A DNA stretch of 24,958 bases, taken from contig DJEP01000057.1 in assembly GCA_002431915.1 (NCBI GenBank), positions 2,577 through 27,534 of the forward strand, written 5' to 3'. A program made the position numbers and the translations under genes. Source of the stretch: Lachnospiraceae bacterium UBA5895. Its GTDB lineage: Bacteria; Bacillota; Clostridia; Lachnospirales; Lachnospiraceae. How positions within the stretch are numbered: the stretch's first letter is position 1; every line of letters starts with the position of its first letter. Shown piece after piece: positions 7,006 through 15,290 of the stretch. Below the pieces are notes generated by a model. It worked only from the letters and a program-made list of their open reading frames with translations. It was not told the origin of the DNA and made no database searches.

Positions 7006-9213
7006 CTATTCTACGCCACGTTTTTCGTGACCGGTGGTATATTCCGCATAGGGAAGCTCCTTACGCGCACCGCCATAATAATTCAGGATTTGGAAAGTCT
7101 CCTCCTCCGTCTCTGTGGTAAAATCCAGCCGTCCCGTGACGTTCTGTCTATCCATTTCCTTATGCAGAGATAAAGGCACACTGTTATAGATTACATTAAA
7201 GCAATGGGTACAATTGCGCATTACCGGGAATCTCTTATGATACCGGTCGGTCAGTTCCGTGATACGCCCGCCTTCCCCTTTCCTACATCTGTCCAAAGTC
7301 TGTGTCACACAGTTGGCGGTAACCATCATCGGGATCTTACCGTAGATCACCTTCTCTGTGGAAATTGCAGGATCTAAGATATTCTTCTGTTCCGCTGCCG
7401 TAAGTTCAAGCGGCAGACAGAAACCATCCAGATACTGCATCCAGAAATCTCTTCCCTCCACATTCCACAAATAAAGGCTGTGATCCCCGATGATCTTTTT
7501 CCCGGGCAGTGCCCATTGCCGGAGCAGTCCGATATGCTCCATACTGCCTGCCAGGAATCCCTGAAAGTATGACGCATTCTTCCTTGCAAAGTTATACAGC
7601 ATCTTTAAATACTGTTCATCCCGAAGACGCAGGATCTTAGGCAGTACGATCCCACAGGGGATTTGTTTTGCAGAAGCTTTTTTCAGCATTTCCGCGCCGG
7701 CTTCCGGATCCTGTAACAGCAGATCCGCATCCAGATACAGCCGGATCCTGTCCGCCTGCTCTCCGTCGCAGTTCCAAAATACCGATCTGCAAAATCCTCT
7801 CCACTGCTCTTGCGTCTGCAACAGGATCGAGAACTTTTTCCCTATAGGAGACTCTCTGACTCTGCTGACCATCCCGGTCTTGTGCTGCGACTCACAGGGC
7901 TGTTCTGCTCTCTCATAGCAAAAGCCGTTGGTCTGAATTATTTTCTCCTCCAGCAGAGCAATGCCTCTTCTGCGGAGTTCGTTGATAGCCTTTAACTGAT
8001 AGAACGCATTCCCGCTCAGTTCGACTTCTATACTTCCCTCCAGAGAAAAAGAGCTGTCTCCTAACTTGCTTAACTGCTTTATGATATTTTCTTCCGAAAT
8101 CGGTTGTCTGGAGGCTTCCTGCACAGGATCGCCCTCTAATGTGATGCGGGTATCGCCGCAGGATACGGTCAGGCTCGCCCCTTCCCCGGTAATAAACCGA
8201 GCCGTCATCCGTACCGGAAGTGTCAGACGTTTCGTCAGATGTTCCTTGCGGATGCGCTCCAACAGCGTTTCATCGCTTCCGCTGTAGGCGGGACTGTTCA
8301 GAGTCACCATCTCTTTGCCGTTATGCTTATAATAATAACCGTCCTGACGCTCGCTGCGGATGTACAGACAGGACAGTGCATGCATATCTTCTTTTGAGAT
8401 CTTCAGAGGTGCCTCAGGATTCCTGTAATATCTATCAATGTATTTGCGGTAAATCGCTGTAACTCCGGCAGCATATTCCGCTTTTTTCATGCGACCCTCG
8501 ATCTTAAAAGAATCAATTCCCACGGTCAGAAGTTCGGGGATAGATTCTATGGTACACATATCCTTCAGGCTTAAGGGATAGCATTCCTTCTGTCCCTTAC
8601 CGCTGTAAGGCAGACGACAGGGCTGTGCACAGCGTCCGCGATTGCCGCTTCTGCCTCCTAAGATACTGCTGAACAGGCACTGTCCGGAATAACAATAACA
8701 CATAGCTCCGTGAATAAAGCACTCGATCTCCATACCGGTAGCTTCCTTGATTCTGCGGATCTCCTTAATGCTTAATTCCCTGGCAGGTACGACACGGCAT
8801 GCTCCCAGCTCCTTTAAAAATTCCGCACCGTATTCCCCGGTAATCGTCATCTGTGTGCTTCCGTGCAGTTCCATGCCCGGAAAATTCTTCCGGATAAATG
8901 AAAACACACCCATATCCTGGATAATCACACCATCCAGTCCTGCCCGGTAATAGGGCTCCAGATATTCATATATTTCCGAAAATTCCGATTCTTTTACCAG
9001 CGTATTTACCGTGAGGTATACTTTTCTTCCAAAAAGATGCGCATAACGGATGCACGCAACCAGCTCATCCTCGGAAAAATTTTCCGCATAGGCTCTGGCT
9101 CCGAAACGGTTGCCTCCGAGATATACAGCATCCGCGCCGGCATGGATTGCACCGTAAAATGCTTCCGTATTCCCGGCTGGCGCCAGTAATTCTACTTTCT
9201 TTGTTCCATTCAT
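7006..9213 (-). CDS. U32 family protein (RlhA-like, collagenase-type peptidase family)
   Basis: About 735 aa. The N-terminal half is a TIM-barrel-like U32 domain: LLAPAGNTEAFYGAIHAGADAVYLGG at the start, VYLTVNTLV, HGSTQMTI, and the signature ECFIHGAMCYCYSGQCLFSS followed by GGRSGNRGRCAQPCRLPY. These cysteines hold an iron-sulfur cluster in characterised relatives. The C-terminal half contains a DUF3656-like region and a final Cys pair (NCTHCFN). Relatives include RlhA, which hydroxylates C2501 of 23S rRNA in Escherichia coli; protease activity is an older family label. I chose the second ATG at 9213 because GAGG lies 7 nt before it, whereas the ATG at 9219 directly abuts GAGG. It follows zapA closely, a frequent arrangement in Clostridia. 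Confidence 0.88.
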   Translation of the reverse strand: MNGTKKVELLAPAGNTEAFYGAIHAGADAVYLGGNRFGARAYAENFSEDELVACIRYAHLFGRKVYLTVNTLVKESEFSEIYEYLEPYYRAGLDGVIIQDMGVFSFIRKNFPGMELHGSTQMTITGEYGAEFLKELGACRVVPARELSIKEIRRIKEATGMEIECFIHGAMCYCYSGQCLFSSILGGRSGNRGRCAQPCRLPYSGKGQKECYPLSLKDMCTIESIPELLTVGIDSFKIEGRMKKAEYAAGVTAIYRKYIDRYYRNPEAPLKISKEDMHALSCLYIRSERQDGYYYKHNGKEMVTLNSPAYSGSDETLLERIRKEHLTKRLTLPVRMTARFITGEGASLTVSCGDTRITLEGDPVQEASRQPISEENIIKQLSKLGDSSFSLEGSIEVELSGNAFYQLKAINELRRRGIALLEEKIIQTNGFCYERAEQPCESQHKTGMVSRVRESPIGKKFSILLQTQEQWRGFCRSVFWNCDGEQADRIRLYLDADLLLQDPEAGAEMLKKASAKQIPCGIVLPKILRLRDEQYLKMLYNFARKNASYFQGFLAGSMEHIGLLRQWALPGKKIIGDHSLYLWNVEGRDFWMQYLDGFCLPLELTAAEQKNILDPAISTEKVIYGKIPMMVTANCVTQTLDRCRKGEGGRITELTDRYHKRFPVMRNCTHCFNVIYNSVPLSLHKEMDRQNVTGRLDFTTETEEETFQILNYYGGARKELPYAEYTTGHEKRGVE

Positions 9214-9262
9214 AGACATCCTCTATTGCAAATAGCTGCCCGAAAAACGGACAGCTATCAGT

Positions 9263-9664
9263 TTACTTGTCTTTTAGTTCTGTCTCCAGACGAACAATTT
9301 TTTTTGCATCTTCATTCATCTGCTTCTGAAGTTCTTTCCCCTGCTTCTCCGCATTCTCCAGCTTGATCTGTGCAGAGATCAGTTCGTGCTTCAGATCGTA
9401 TAATTCCTTTTCTTTTCCCTGAAGCTCTTCTTCCAGAATAGAAATCTGTTTCTTCGCTTTAAAATAATCATCGGCGATGTTCAGCTGCAGCAGAATACTT
9501 TGCTTATCCAAAGGTTGTCTGCGAAAGCTGTCTATCTTCCCATATTCGTTGATCTTGTTGTTGATATAGGAAGCGATTTTCTGCATGTAATCTTCACTCT
9601 CATAGCCGCTTAAGGTAAATACCTTACCGCCTATGATTACTTCGGTATCTGTCTTCGGAGACAT
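9263..9664 (-). CDS. zapA: Cell division protein ZapA
   Basis: 133-aa cytoplasmic protein. The N-terminal globular part, TDTEVIIGGKVFTLSGYESEDYMQKIASYINNKI, is typical of ZapA, which binds FtsZ and stabilises the Z ring. The C-terminal half is a coiled coil (about residues 60-133, rich in E, K, L and Q) that in the family drives tetramer formation. The start at 9664 gives the family N-terminus and has GAGGGG 8-9 nt upstream; a longer frame to 9718 adds an unrelated stretch and is rejected. It is the first gene of the operon running through U32, SEDS, PBP and Nudix genes. Its promoter lies at 9738-9766. Confidence 0.88.
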   Translation of the reverse strand: MSPKTDTEVIIGGKVFTLSGYESEDYMQKIASYINNKINEYGKIDSFRRQPLDKQSILLQLNIADDYFKAKKQISILEEELQGKEKELYDLKHELISAQIKLENAEKQGKELQKQMNEDAKKIVRLETELKDK

Positions 9665-9737
9665 CTTAAACACCCCTCTTAACAATCTTTTGGAAACACA
9701 ATATGTGCCGTCTGTCAAAAAATATAATACAAGATTT

Positions 9738-9766
9738 ATTATATATCAGATTATATAGAGTGGCAA
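9738..9766 (-). promoter_or_regulatory. Sigma-A promoter for the zapA operon
   Basis: Minus strand TTGCCA (9761-9766), a 17-nt AT-rich spacer and TATAAT (9738-9743), about 75 nt ahead of the zapA start. It lies in the 130-nt gap after ruvB, where I see no clear ruvB terminator. Confidence 0.72.
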
Positions 9767-9794
9767 GTAAAAAATTACCCGATTGTCTCAGCCT

Positions 9795-10802
9795 CTAAAG
9801 CTTCAGTCCCAGGTGTCTGTAGGTCAGTTCCGTCACCGTGCGTCCCTTGGGTGTTCTGTTCAGGAAACCGTTCTTGATCAGATAGGGCTCGTAGACATCT
9901 TCTATGGTGCCCGCATCTTCTCCGATGGCTGCGGCAAGGGTATCCAGCCCCACAGGACCACCGTTAAATTTCTCGATAATCGTCACGAGAATATTCCTGT
10001 CGATATGATCTAAGCCCATCTTGTCCACATCCATAAGATCCAGTGCGGTTCTGGCTACTTCTTCCGTAATAACGCCGTCGTATTTGACCTGTGCGAAATC
10101 ACGGACACGCTTTAAGATGCGGTTGGCAAGTCTGGGAGTTCCGCGGCTTCGTCTCGCCATCTCTTTTGCACCGGCAGGTTCGATCTCCACATCCAGGATC
10201 CGGGCGGAATGCATGATGATCTGCTGTAATTCCTCTATGGTGTAGAATTCCAGATGATGAATCATGCCGAAACGATCCCGCAGAGGCGCTGTCAGAAGTC
10301 CGGCACGGGTCGTTGCCCCTACCAGTGTAAACTTTGGCAGTTCCAGCCGCACCGATCTGGCACTGGAGCCCTTACCGATCATAATGTCGATGCAGTAATC
10401 CTCCATGGCAGGATACAGTACTTCCTCCACCTGACGGTTCAGGCGGTGGATCTCATCCACGAATAAGAGGTCTCCCTCTTCCAAATTGTTTAAAATGGCA
10501 GCCATCTCGCCGGGCTTCTCAATTGCCGGTCCGCTGGTCACCTTCATGTGAACCCCCATCTCGTTGGCAATGATCCCGGCAAGGGTAGTCTTGCCAAGTC
10601 CGGGCGGTCCGTAGAACAGCACATGATCCAGCGCATCCCCACGCTGTTTTGCTGCGGTAATATAAACCTTCAGGTTCTCCTTTATCTTGGACTGACCGAT
10701 ATAATCGTCCAGCGTCTGGGGACGTAAGGAGCCTTCCAGCTTAATATCTTCTTCCGTGATATTTGTCTCTATCATTCTTCTGGGCATAGTCGTTGATCTC
10801 AT
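9795..10802 (-). CDS. ruvB: Holliday junction branch migration ATPase RuvB
   Basis: 335-aa AAA+ ATPase that forms the hexameric motor of the RuvAB complex in recombination and fork repair. Visible motifs are SLRPQTLDDYIGQ near the N-terminus, Walker A GPPGLGKTT (65-73), Walker B with DEIH (116-119), the GATTRAGLL sensor/arginine segment, and the C-terminal winged helix with TPKGRTVTELTYRHLGL. Length is normal. The ruvA stop is only 3 nt before the first ATG; AAGGA directly abuts this ATG, so a start at residue 6 (MPRRM) is also possible. It is co-transcribed with ruvA from a LexA-type promoter. No ruvC is present, as expected for Firmicutes, where RecU resolves junctions. Confidence 0.95.
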   Translation of the reverse strand: MRSTTMPRRMIETNITEEDIKLEGSLRPQTLDDYIGQSKIKENLKVYITAAKQRGDALDHVLFYGPPGLGKTTLAGIIANEMGVHMKVTSGPAIEKPGEMAAILNNLEEGDLLFVDEIHRLNRQVEEVLYPAMEDYCIDIMIGKGSSARSVRLELPKFTLVGATTRAGLLTAPLRDRFGMIHHLEFYTIEELQQIIMHSARILDVEIEPAGAKEMARRSRGTPRLANRILKRVRDFAQVKYDGVITEEVARTALDLMDVDKMGLDHIDRNILVTIIEKFNGGPVGLDTLAAAIGEDAGTIEDVYEPYLIKNGFLNRTPKGRTVTELTYRHLGLKL

Positions 10803-10805
10803 TCC

Positions 10806-11432
10806 TTAAAACAATTTTTTCAGAGCAGCCTTTAAGATAGCTCCGGAATCCATGGTCTCCACGTCTTCGATGGCATTGACCGCCTTTAAACTCTCTGCCT
10901 GTCCGTAGCCCAACGCCACCAGGGCTTCCACAGCTTCCTTTTTCTTCTCACTGTCGATGTGCAAACTGCCTGCGGTCAGAATACCTTCCACACCGCCTGC
11001 GGCAATCTCTCTGGAGATCAGAGTATCGTCGATGGAGATCTTATCCTTTAATTCCAGGATCAGCCTCTGCGCCGTCCTGGCACCTACGCCAGGCGCCTTC
11101 GATATCGCCTTGGCATCTCCGGACATAATGGCAAACCGCAGAGAATCCGCATCCATAACGGATAATATTGCCAGTGCTCCCTTCGGTCCGATACCGCTGA
11201 CCGTAATACAGAGCTTGAACATCTCCAGATCGCTCCTGGAGAGAAATCCATATAATAAAAAGGCATCTTCCTTCACATAGGTATATGTATAGAGCCGAAC
11301 CTGCTCTCCGATTCCGGGAAGTCTCGATGCCGTATCCACAGAGATCCGGACATTGATTCCGAAGCCGTTGACATCGACCACCGCGTTATCTACCGTAACA
11401 TCTTCCAAAAAGCCATTCACATATGCAAACAT
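10806..11432 (-). CDS. ruvA: Holliday junction DNA-binding subunit RuvA
   Basis: 208-aa subunit that binds four-way junctions and loads RuvB. The OB-fold N-terminus MFAYVNGFLEDVTVDNAVVDVNG is followed by helix-hairpin-helix motifs (VSGIGPKGALAIL and APGVGARTAQRLILELKDK) and the C-terminal domain III (VEALVALGYGQAESLKAV) that contacts RuvB. I set the start at 11432, because the family begins MFAY and AGGA lies about 10 nt upstream; the frame to 11465 would add 11 residues. It is the first gene of the ruvAB operon. Its promoter (11501-11529) carries a LexA-like box, consistent with SOS control of ruvAB known in Bacillus. Confidence 0.95.
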   Translation of the reverse strand: MFAYVNGFLEDVTVDNAVVDVNGFGINVRISVDTASRLPGIGEQVRLYTYTYVKEDAFLLYGFLSRSDLEMFKLCITVSGIGPKGALAILSVMDADSLRFAIMSGDAKAISKAPGVGARTAQRLILELKDKISIDDTLISREIAAGGVEGILTAGSLHIDSEKKKEAVEALVALGYGQAESLKAVNAIEDVETMDSGAILKAALKKLF

Positions 11433-11482
11433 GTATGTTAAATCCTCGTCTTTCCTGGCATGCAAAATAATAGCACGTAAAA

Positions 11483-11517
11483 TTCGGCTACGATATATTT
11501 ATCATACCATAGCCGAA
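11483..11517 (-). terminator. Probable weak terminator after the ABC transporter gene
   Basis: On the minus strand TTCGGCTA (11510-11517) pairs with TAGCCGAA (11483-11490), with an inner GATA/TATC pairing, and TTTT follows the second arm. It is about 19 nt past the ABC gene stop. The T tract is short, so strength is uncertain. The -10 box of ruvAB lies in its loop. Confidence 0.5.
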
Positions 11518-11529
11518 CATATGTTTCAA
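11501..11529 (-). promoter_or_regulatory. ruvAB sigma-A promoter
   Basis: Minus strand TTGAAA (11524-11529), a 17-nt spacer and TATGAT (11501-11506) with an extended -10 TG. The spacer is almost filled by the LexA-like box. The expected start of transcription is near 11494. Confidence 0.78.
11514..11527. promoter_or_regulatory. LexA (DinR) operator of ruvAB
   Basis: CGAACATATGTTTC on the plus strand fits every position of the Bacillus LexA/DinR consensus CGAACRNRYGTTYC. It lies between and partly over the -35 and -10 boxes, so bound LexA would block RNA polymerase. SOS control of ruvAB is established in other Firmicutes. Confidence 0.82.
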
Positions 11530-11535
11530 GTGGTT

Positions 11536-13341
11536 TTAACTCTGTATCTGTTTTAACTGGTAGAACTCTCCCTTAAGATCCATCAGTTCTTCATAGGTGC
11601 CGTATTCCGTACAATGTCCGTCGGCGATTACGGCGATTCTGTCCGCATCCCGGATCGTGGACAATCTGTGTGCCACAATAAACGTCGTCCGCCCCTCCGT
11701 CAGATTGTTTAACGCCTGTTGGATGAGCTTCTCGGAGATACTGTCTAATGCCGAGGTAGCCTCATCCAGCACGATCACCTTCGGATCCCGGATCAGGGCT
11801 CTGGCAATGGAGATACGCTGTCTCTGACCACCGGATAATTTTCCGCCGTGTTCTCCCACCATAGTGTCGAGACCTTTGGGCAGTGATGCGATCAGATCCG
11901 ACAGATTCGCGGCTTTGATTACTTTCTGTAATTCTTCCTCTGAGACATTTTCACAGCCGTAGGTAATATTGTCACGTATCGTTCCGGAGAACAGAATGGA
12001 TGTCTGGGGTACCACCGCTAAATGTTTTCTGTAAGTTCTAAGATCGATTTTACTTAAATCCTTGCCGTCGATCAGGACTTTTCCGCTCTCCGCCTGATGG
12101 AAACCGATGACCAGATTTAAGATCGTGGATTTTCCGGCACCGGACTCGCCTACCAGCGCAATGGTCTCGCCCGCTTTCACGTGAAGATTTAAGTGGTTCA
12201 ATACATTATGTTCGTTGTTCTTATAATGGAAGCATACATCTTCAAAATCAAAAGCACCGGTCACCTGTTCCAGCTTTTCCTTGCCTTCGTTGTCTTCGAT
12301 ATCTTCGGACAGCAATACCTCACCGATAGAATTCACGGATTCGATTCCTTTGGCAATGGTGGGCAGCAGGGTAACGATGGAGGATACCTGATTGACCACC
12401 GTAGCGAAATAACTCTGATACAGCGTGATGTCACCGGCCTGGATCTTGCCGCCGATGGCGAGATATCCGGTAAATGCCAGGCAGATCACCTGGAAGATCT
12501 GGAATACCGCCCAGCCTACCGAGCCAAACAGTGCCTGGATCAGATCCAGTTTATAACCCTTCTCTGCCACGGCAAAGAGTTGACCGCTCATTTTGGACAC
12601 CTCTTCGTCCTCCAGTGCATGGGCTCTGGTCACAGGCACCAGTTCCACCATCTCCATGACTCTGGCTGAAGTCTCTTCCATTTCCTTACGGAATTCGGTA
12701 TTTCGCTTTTTCATAATATTCCGGAACGTGACCATGGTGATGGCCGCCACCGGTGTGGTCAGCAGGAAAAATACGAACACGATACGGCTCTTGCTGATGG
12801 TAACCACGAGGGCTACGCCGATATTCAGCGCAATGTTTAAAATACTTAAAAACAGCTGTGTGGAAAGTCCTTCCACCGCCTCCACATCACGCATGATCTT
12901 GGACTGCAGTCTTCCGGACTGGGTCTCCACATGATAGGAAATGGATAATTGCTGAAGTTTCCGGATCAGTGCCTTCCGAAGTCCGGTCTCCGCATAGCGG
13001 GTCGCCAGACTTTTATAGGAAGTGTACAGATAATTCATGGGAATATTCAGCAGGATCAGTCCCGCTTCCAGAATACTGTAAAATATAATATTCCGGAAAG
13101 TATCCGGATTGTGTGCCGTCACATCATTGATGATATTCGCTGTGATGATGGGCAGTACCCAGACGCAGGCATGCTTTGCAAAAAAGCAGATCACCGCCAT
13201 GACAAATTTATGATAATTCCCCTTATACAGATTCACCAGGGTCCGCAGAGGATGTCCCTGATTGTTCCGGTAACACTCGATGAACCAGCTTTCGGTGTCC
13301 ATCTTTTTTCTCGGGGATGTTTTTGTTTCAAAGTCTTTCAT
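11536..13341 (-). CDS. ABC exporter, fused membrane and ATPase domains
   Basis: 601-aa half-transporter. The N-terminal region (about 25-320) has six hydrophobic segments of the ABC type I exporter fold. The nucleotide-binding domain follows, with Walker A GESGAGKST, the Q-loop at PQTSILFSG, signature LSGGQRQR, Walker B VIVLDEATSAL and the H-loop HRLST. It probably works as a homodimer in lipid, drug or peptide export; the substrate is unknown, and no partner half-transporter or regulator gene is adjacent. The start at 13341 was chosen because the promoter at 13379-13407 predicts transcription from about 13372, which rules out the upstream TTG (13455) and leaves the ATG at 13371 without a leader. 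GGAAAGG lies 12 nt before 13341. Confidence 0.88.
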   Translation of the reverse strand: MKDFETKTSPRKKMDTESWFIECYRNNQGHPLRTLVNLYKGNYHKFVMAVICFFAKHACVWVLPIITANIINDVTAHNPDTFRNIIFYSILEAGLILLNIPMNYLYTSYKSLATRYAETGLRKALIRKLQQLSISYHVETQSGRLQSKIMRDVEAVEGLSTQLFLSILNIALNIGVALVVTISKSRIVFVFFLLTTPVAAITMVTFRNIMKKRNTEFRKEMEETSARVMEMVELVPVTRAHALEDEEVSKMSGQLFAVAEKGYKLDLIQALFGSVGWAVFQIFQVICLAFTGYLAIGGKIQAGDITLYQSYFATVVNQVSSIVTLLPTIAKGIESVNSIGEVLLSEDIEDNEGKEKLEQVTGAFDFEDVCFHYKNNEHNVLNHLNLHVKAGETIALVGESGAGKSTILNLVIGFHQAESGKVLIDGKDLSKIDLRTYRKHLAVVPQTSILFSGTIRDNITYGCENVSEEELQKVIKAANLSDLIASLPKGLDTMVGEHGGKLSGGQRQRISIARALIRDPKVIVLDEATSALDSISEKLIQQALNNLTEGRTTFIVAHRLSTIRDADRIAVIADGHCTEYGTYEELMDLKGEFYQLKQIQS

Positions 13342-13378
13342 GTTTGCAGGATACCTTTCCCATTTGTTCATATTCTTT

Positions 13379-13407
13379 ATTTTAGCGCAATTAATAAGTG
13401 TTTTCCA
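13379..13407 (-). promoter_or_regulatory. Probable promoter of the ABC exporter gene
   Basis: Minus strand TGGAAA (13402-13407), 17-nt spacer, TAAAAT (13379-13384). The -35 is imperfect. It lies between the ilvC terminator and the ABC gene and fits the chosen start at 13341 with a leader of about 30 nt. Confidence 0.5.
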
Positions 13408-13459
13408 GTTTGTTTTTGCGGTTTTTGGATACAAACTACTGCTTTTTTTTGCCAAAAGT

Positions 13460-13496
13460 AAGGCTGTGCCAGAATTTTACATTCTCACACAGCCTT
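13460..13496 (-). terminator. Terminator hairpin after ilvC
   Basis: AAGGCTGTG (13460-13468) pairs with CACAGCCTT (13488-13496), with an inner GAAT/ATTC stem and a short loop. It begins about 30 nt past the ilvC stop. The downstream tail on the minus strand (ACTTTT) is only partly T-rich. Confidence 0.65.
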
Positions 13497-13526
13497 TTCG
13501 TCATAGCATTGGATTTTTACAGTCGA

Positions 13527-14546
13527 TTAGTTGTTGATCAGCTTATCGCTCTCGTTGTTCCAGCTGTAAAGCTTACGGATCTCTTCGCCAACCTTCTCTG
13601 AAGGATGCTCAGCAGCCAGCTTTCTCATAGCCTTGAAGTGAACCTGCTTGCCTGCGGGAGACATATCTAACAGGAATTCCTTAGCAAAAGTACCGTCCTG
13701 AATATCGGACAGAATCTTCTTCATGGTCTTCTTGGTCTCCTCAGTGATCAGCTTGGAACCGGTGATGTAGTCACCATACTCAGCGGTATTGGAGATGGAA
13801 TATCTCATTCCGGCGAAACCACTCTGGTAGATCAGATCTACGATCAGCTTCATCTCATGAATGCACTCGAAGTATGCGTTTCTGGGATCGTAACCAGCCT
13901 CAACCAGTGTCTCGAAACCAGCCTGCATCAGAGCACATACACCGCCACACAGAACTGCCTGCTCACCGAACAGATCTGTCTCGGTCTCGGTTCTGAAAGT
14001 GGTCTCCAGAACGCCTGCTCTTGCGCCGCCGATGCCCAGTGCATAAGCCAGTGCCAGATCCTGAGCCTTGCCGGTAGCATCCTGCTCTACAGCGATCAGA
14101 CAGGGAACACCCTTACCAGCCTGGTACTCACTTCTTACGGTATGTCCGGGTCCCTTGGGAGCGATCATGGTAACATCAACGTTCTTGGGAGGTACGATAC
14201 ATCCGAAATGAATGTTGAAACCATGAGCGAACATCAGCATGTTGCCCTCTTCCAGATTGGGCTCGATGTCATTCTTGTACAGATCTGCCTGCTTCTCATC
14301 GTTGATCAGGATCATGATGATGTCAGCGCGCTTTGCAGCTTCTGCAGCGGTAAATACTTCAAATCCCTGTGCCTCAGCCTTTGCCCAGGACTTGGAGCCC
14401 TCGTACAGACCGATGATAACATGACATCCGGAATCCTTCAGGTTCAGTGCGTGTGCATGACCCTGGCTGCCATAGCCGATAATTGCGATAGTCTTACCCT
14501 CTAATAAAGAGAGATTACAATCTTCCTGATAAAAAATCTTAGCCAT
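13527..14546 (-). CDS. ilvC: Ketol-acid reductoisomerase
   Basis: 339-aa class I enzyme of valine, leucine and isoleucine synthesis; it isomerises and reduces acetolactate or acetohydroxybutyrate. The Rossmann motif GYGSQGHAHA is at 24-33. The C-terminal knotted domain shows the metal-binding residues in ETDLFGEQAVLCGG and ECIHEMKLIVDLIY. The cofactor-specificity loop reads GLYEGSKSW (46-54), with Tyr48 where many NADPH enzymes have Arg; Ser51 and Ser53 are kept, so cofactor preference is open. The start is ATG with GGAGGAG upstream. It is the last gene of the met-ilv cluster, 99 nt after the second acetolactate synthase regulatory subunit, and is followed by a terminator hairpin. Confidence 0.97.
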   Translation of the reverse strand: MAKIFYQEDCNLSLLEGKTIAIIGYGSQGHAHALNLKDSGCHVIIGLYEGSKSWAKAEAQGFEVFTAAEAAKRADIIMILINDEKQADLYKNDIEPNLEEGNMLMFAHGFNIHFGCIVPPKNVDVTMIAPKGPGHTVRSEYQAGKGVPCLIAVEQDATGKAQDLALAYALGIGGARAGVLETTFRTETETDLFGEQAVLCGGVCALMQAGFETLVEAGYDPRNAYFECIHEMKLIVDLIYQSGFAGMRYSISNTAEYGDYITGSKLITEETKKTMKKILSDIQDGTFAKEFLLDMSPAGKQVHFKAMRKLAAEHPSEKVGEEIRKLYSWNNESDKLINN

Positions 14547-14586
14547 TTTCTTCTCCTCCGTTATGAGACATAAAATTTATAACTGA

Positions 14587-14601
14587 TAGGGATCTTCCCT
14601 A
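14587..14601 (-). other. Small hairpin in the ilvN-ilvC gap
   Basis: TAGGG and CCCTA form a 5-bp stem with a 5-nt loop in the 99-nt gap before ilvC. There is no T tract, so it is not a terminator. It could be a processing or stability element, or chance. Confidence 0.25.
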
Positions 14602-14645
14602 GAGCTAACTGAATAAGAACTTTGATCTTTCGATACTAATCGTCA

Positions 14646-15164
14646 TTAATCTTCGATATAAGTAACGTTCTCGATACCTCTGCCAAGTCCCGTAATACCG
14701 GTTCTTGCCAGTTCCAGCACCTCATACTCTTCATTAAAACGCTGGATCAGTGCATTCACTTTGCTGTGGTTACCGGTAAATTCCACAATCAGGTTCTCCG
14801 CTCCGACATCAATGATCTTCGCACGGAAATTATTGGCAAGGAACTCTACTCCCTGTCGGATCTCCAGACGCTTCTCGGGATCCACCTTGACCTTGACCAG
14901 TACCAGTTCACGGTACACACTGTCCTCCGGATCCAGTTCCTTGATATCACGGACATCCACCAGCTTCCCGACCTGCTTCTCAATCTGTTCCAGAATATCG
15001 TCGTCTCCCGAAGTCACGATGGTAATTCGGGTAAACCGCGGATCTGCCGTCACACCTGCCGTAATGCTTTCGATGTTGTAACCGCGTCTGGAAAACAGAC
15101 CGGAGATACGGCTCAGTACACCGGATGTGTTGTCAACCAACAGCTGAAATACTCTCTTCTGCAT
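14646..15164 (-). CDS. ilvN: Acetolactate synthase regulatory (small) subunit, second copy
   Basis: 172-aa regulatory subunit with an N-terminal ACT domain (FQLLVDNTSGVLSRISGLFSR; G15 and N30 match the valine-binding positions of Escherichia coli IlvH) and the C-terminal ALS_ss domain ending LARTGITGLGRG. It activates the large subunit and gives feedback inhibition by valine. The family start is MQKR at 15164. A TTG at 15197 in the same frame has a better ribosome site (AAGGAG, 5 nt away) and would add 11 residues, but that site sits in a small hairpin (GCTCC-GTAA-GGAGC). The true start is undecided. A good sigma-A promoter lies just upstream. It is the more canonical of two tandem small subunits. 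Confidence 0.9.
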   Translation of the reverse strand: MQKRVFQLLVDNTSGVLSRISGLFSRRGYNIESITAGVTADPRFTRITIVTSGDDDILEQIEKQVGKLVDVRDIKELDPEDSVYRELVLVKVKVDPEKRLEIRQGVEFLANNFRAKIIDVGAENLIVEFTGNHSKVNALIQRFNEEYEVLELARTGITGLGRGIENVTYIED

Positions 15165-15230
15165 GAATGATCTACCATACCTTTCGTATTTCTGCAACCG
15201 CGCTCCTTACGGAGCAGCAACTGTATTCTT

Positions 15231-15259
15231 AATATAGCAAGATACCTGCATAATGTCAA
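15231..15259 (-). promoter_or_regulatory. Internal sigma-A promoter for the second ilvN and ilvC
   Basis: Minus strand TTGACA (15254-15259), exactly 17 nt, then TATATT (15231-15236). It sits in the 93-nt gap between the two small-subunit genes, so ilvN-ilvC can be made independently of metH-ilvB. The expected leader is short, starting near 15224. Confidence 0.8.
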
Positions 15260-15290
15260 TTAGTGAATTTAACATTATATTTGATGTATT

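Noticed and set aside
13342..13455. Longer start for the ABC exporter at a TTG (13455)
   Set aside because: It lies upstream of the predicted promoter and transcription start, lacks a ribosome site, and adds a Lys/Ser-rich stretch unrelated to the family.
15198..15290. T-box or attenuator leader for the ilv genes
   Set aside because: The gap is filled by a standard promoter and a leader of less than 60 nt; no T-box sequence and no terminator is present.
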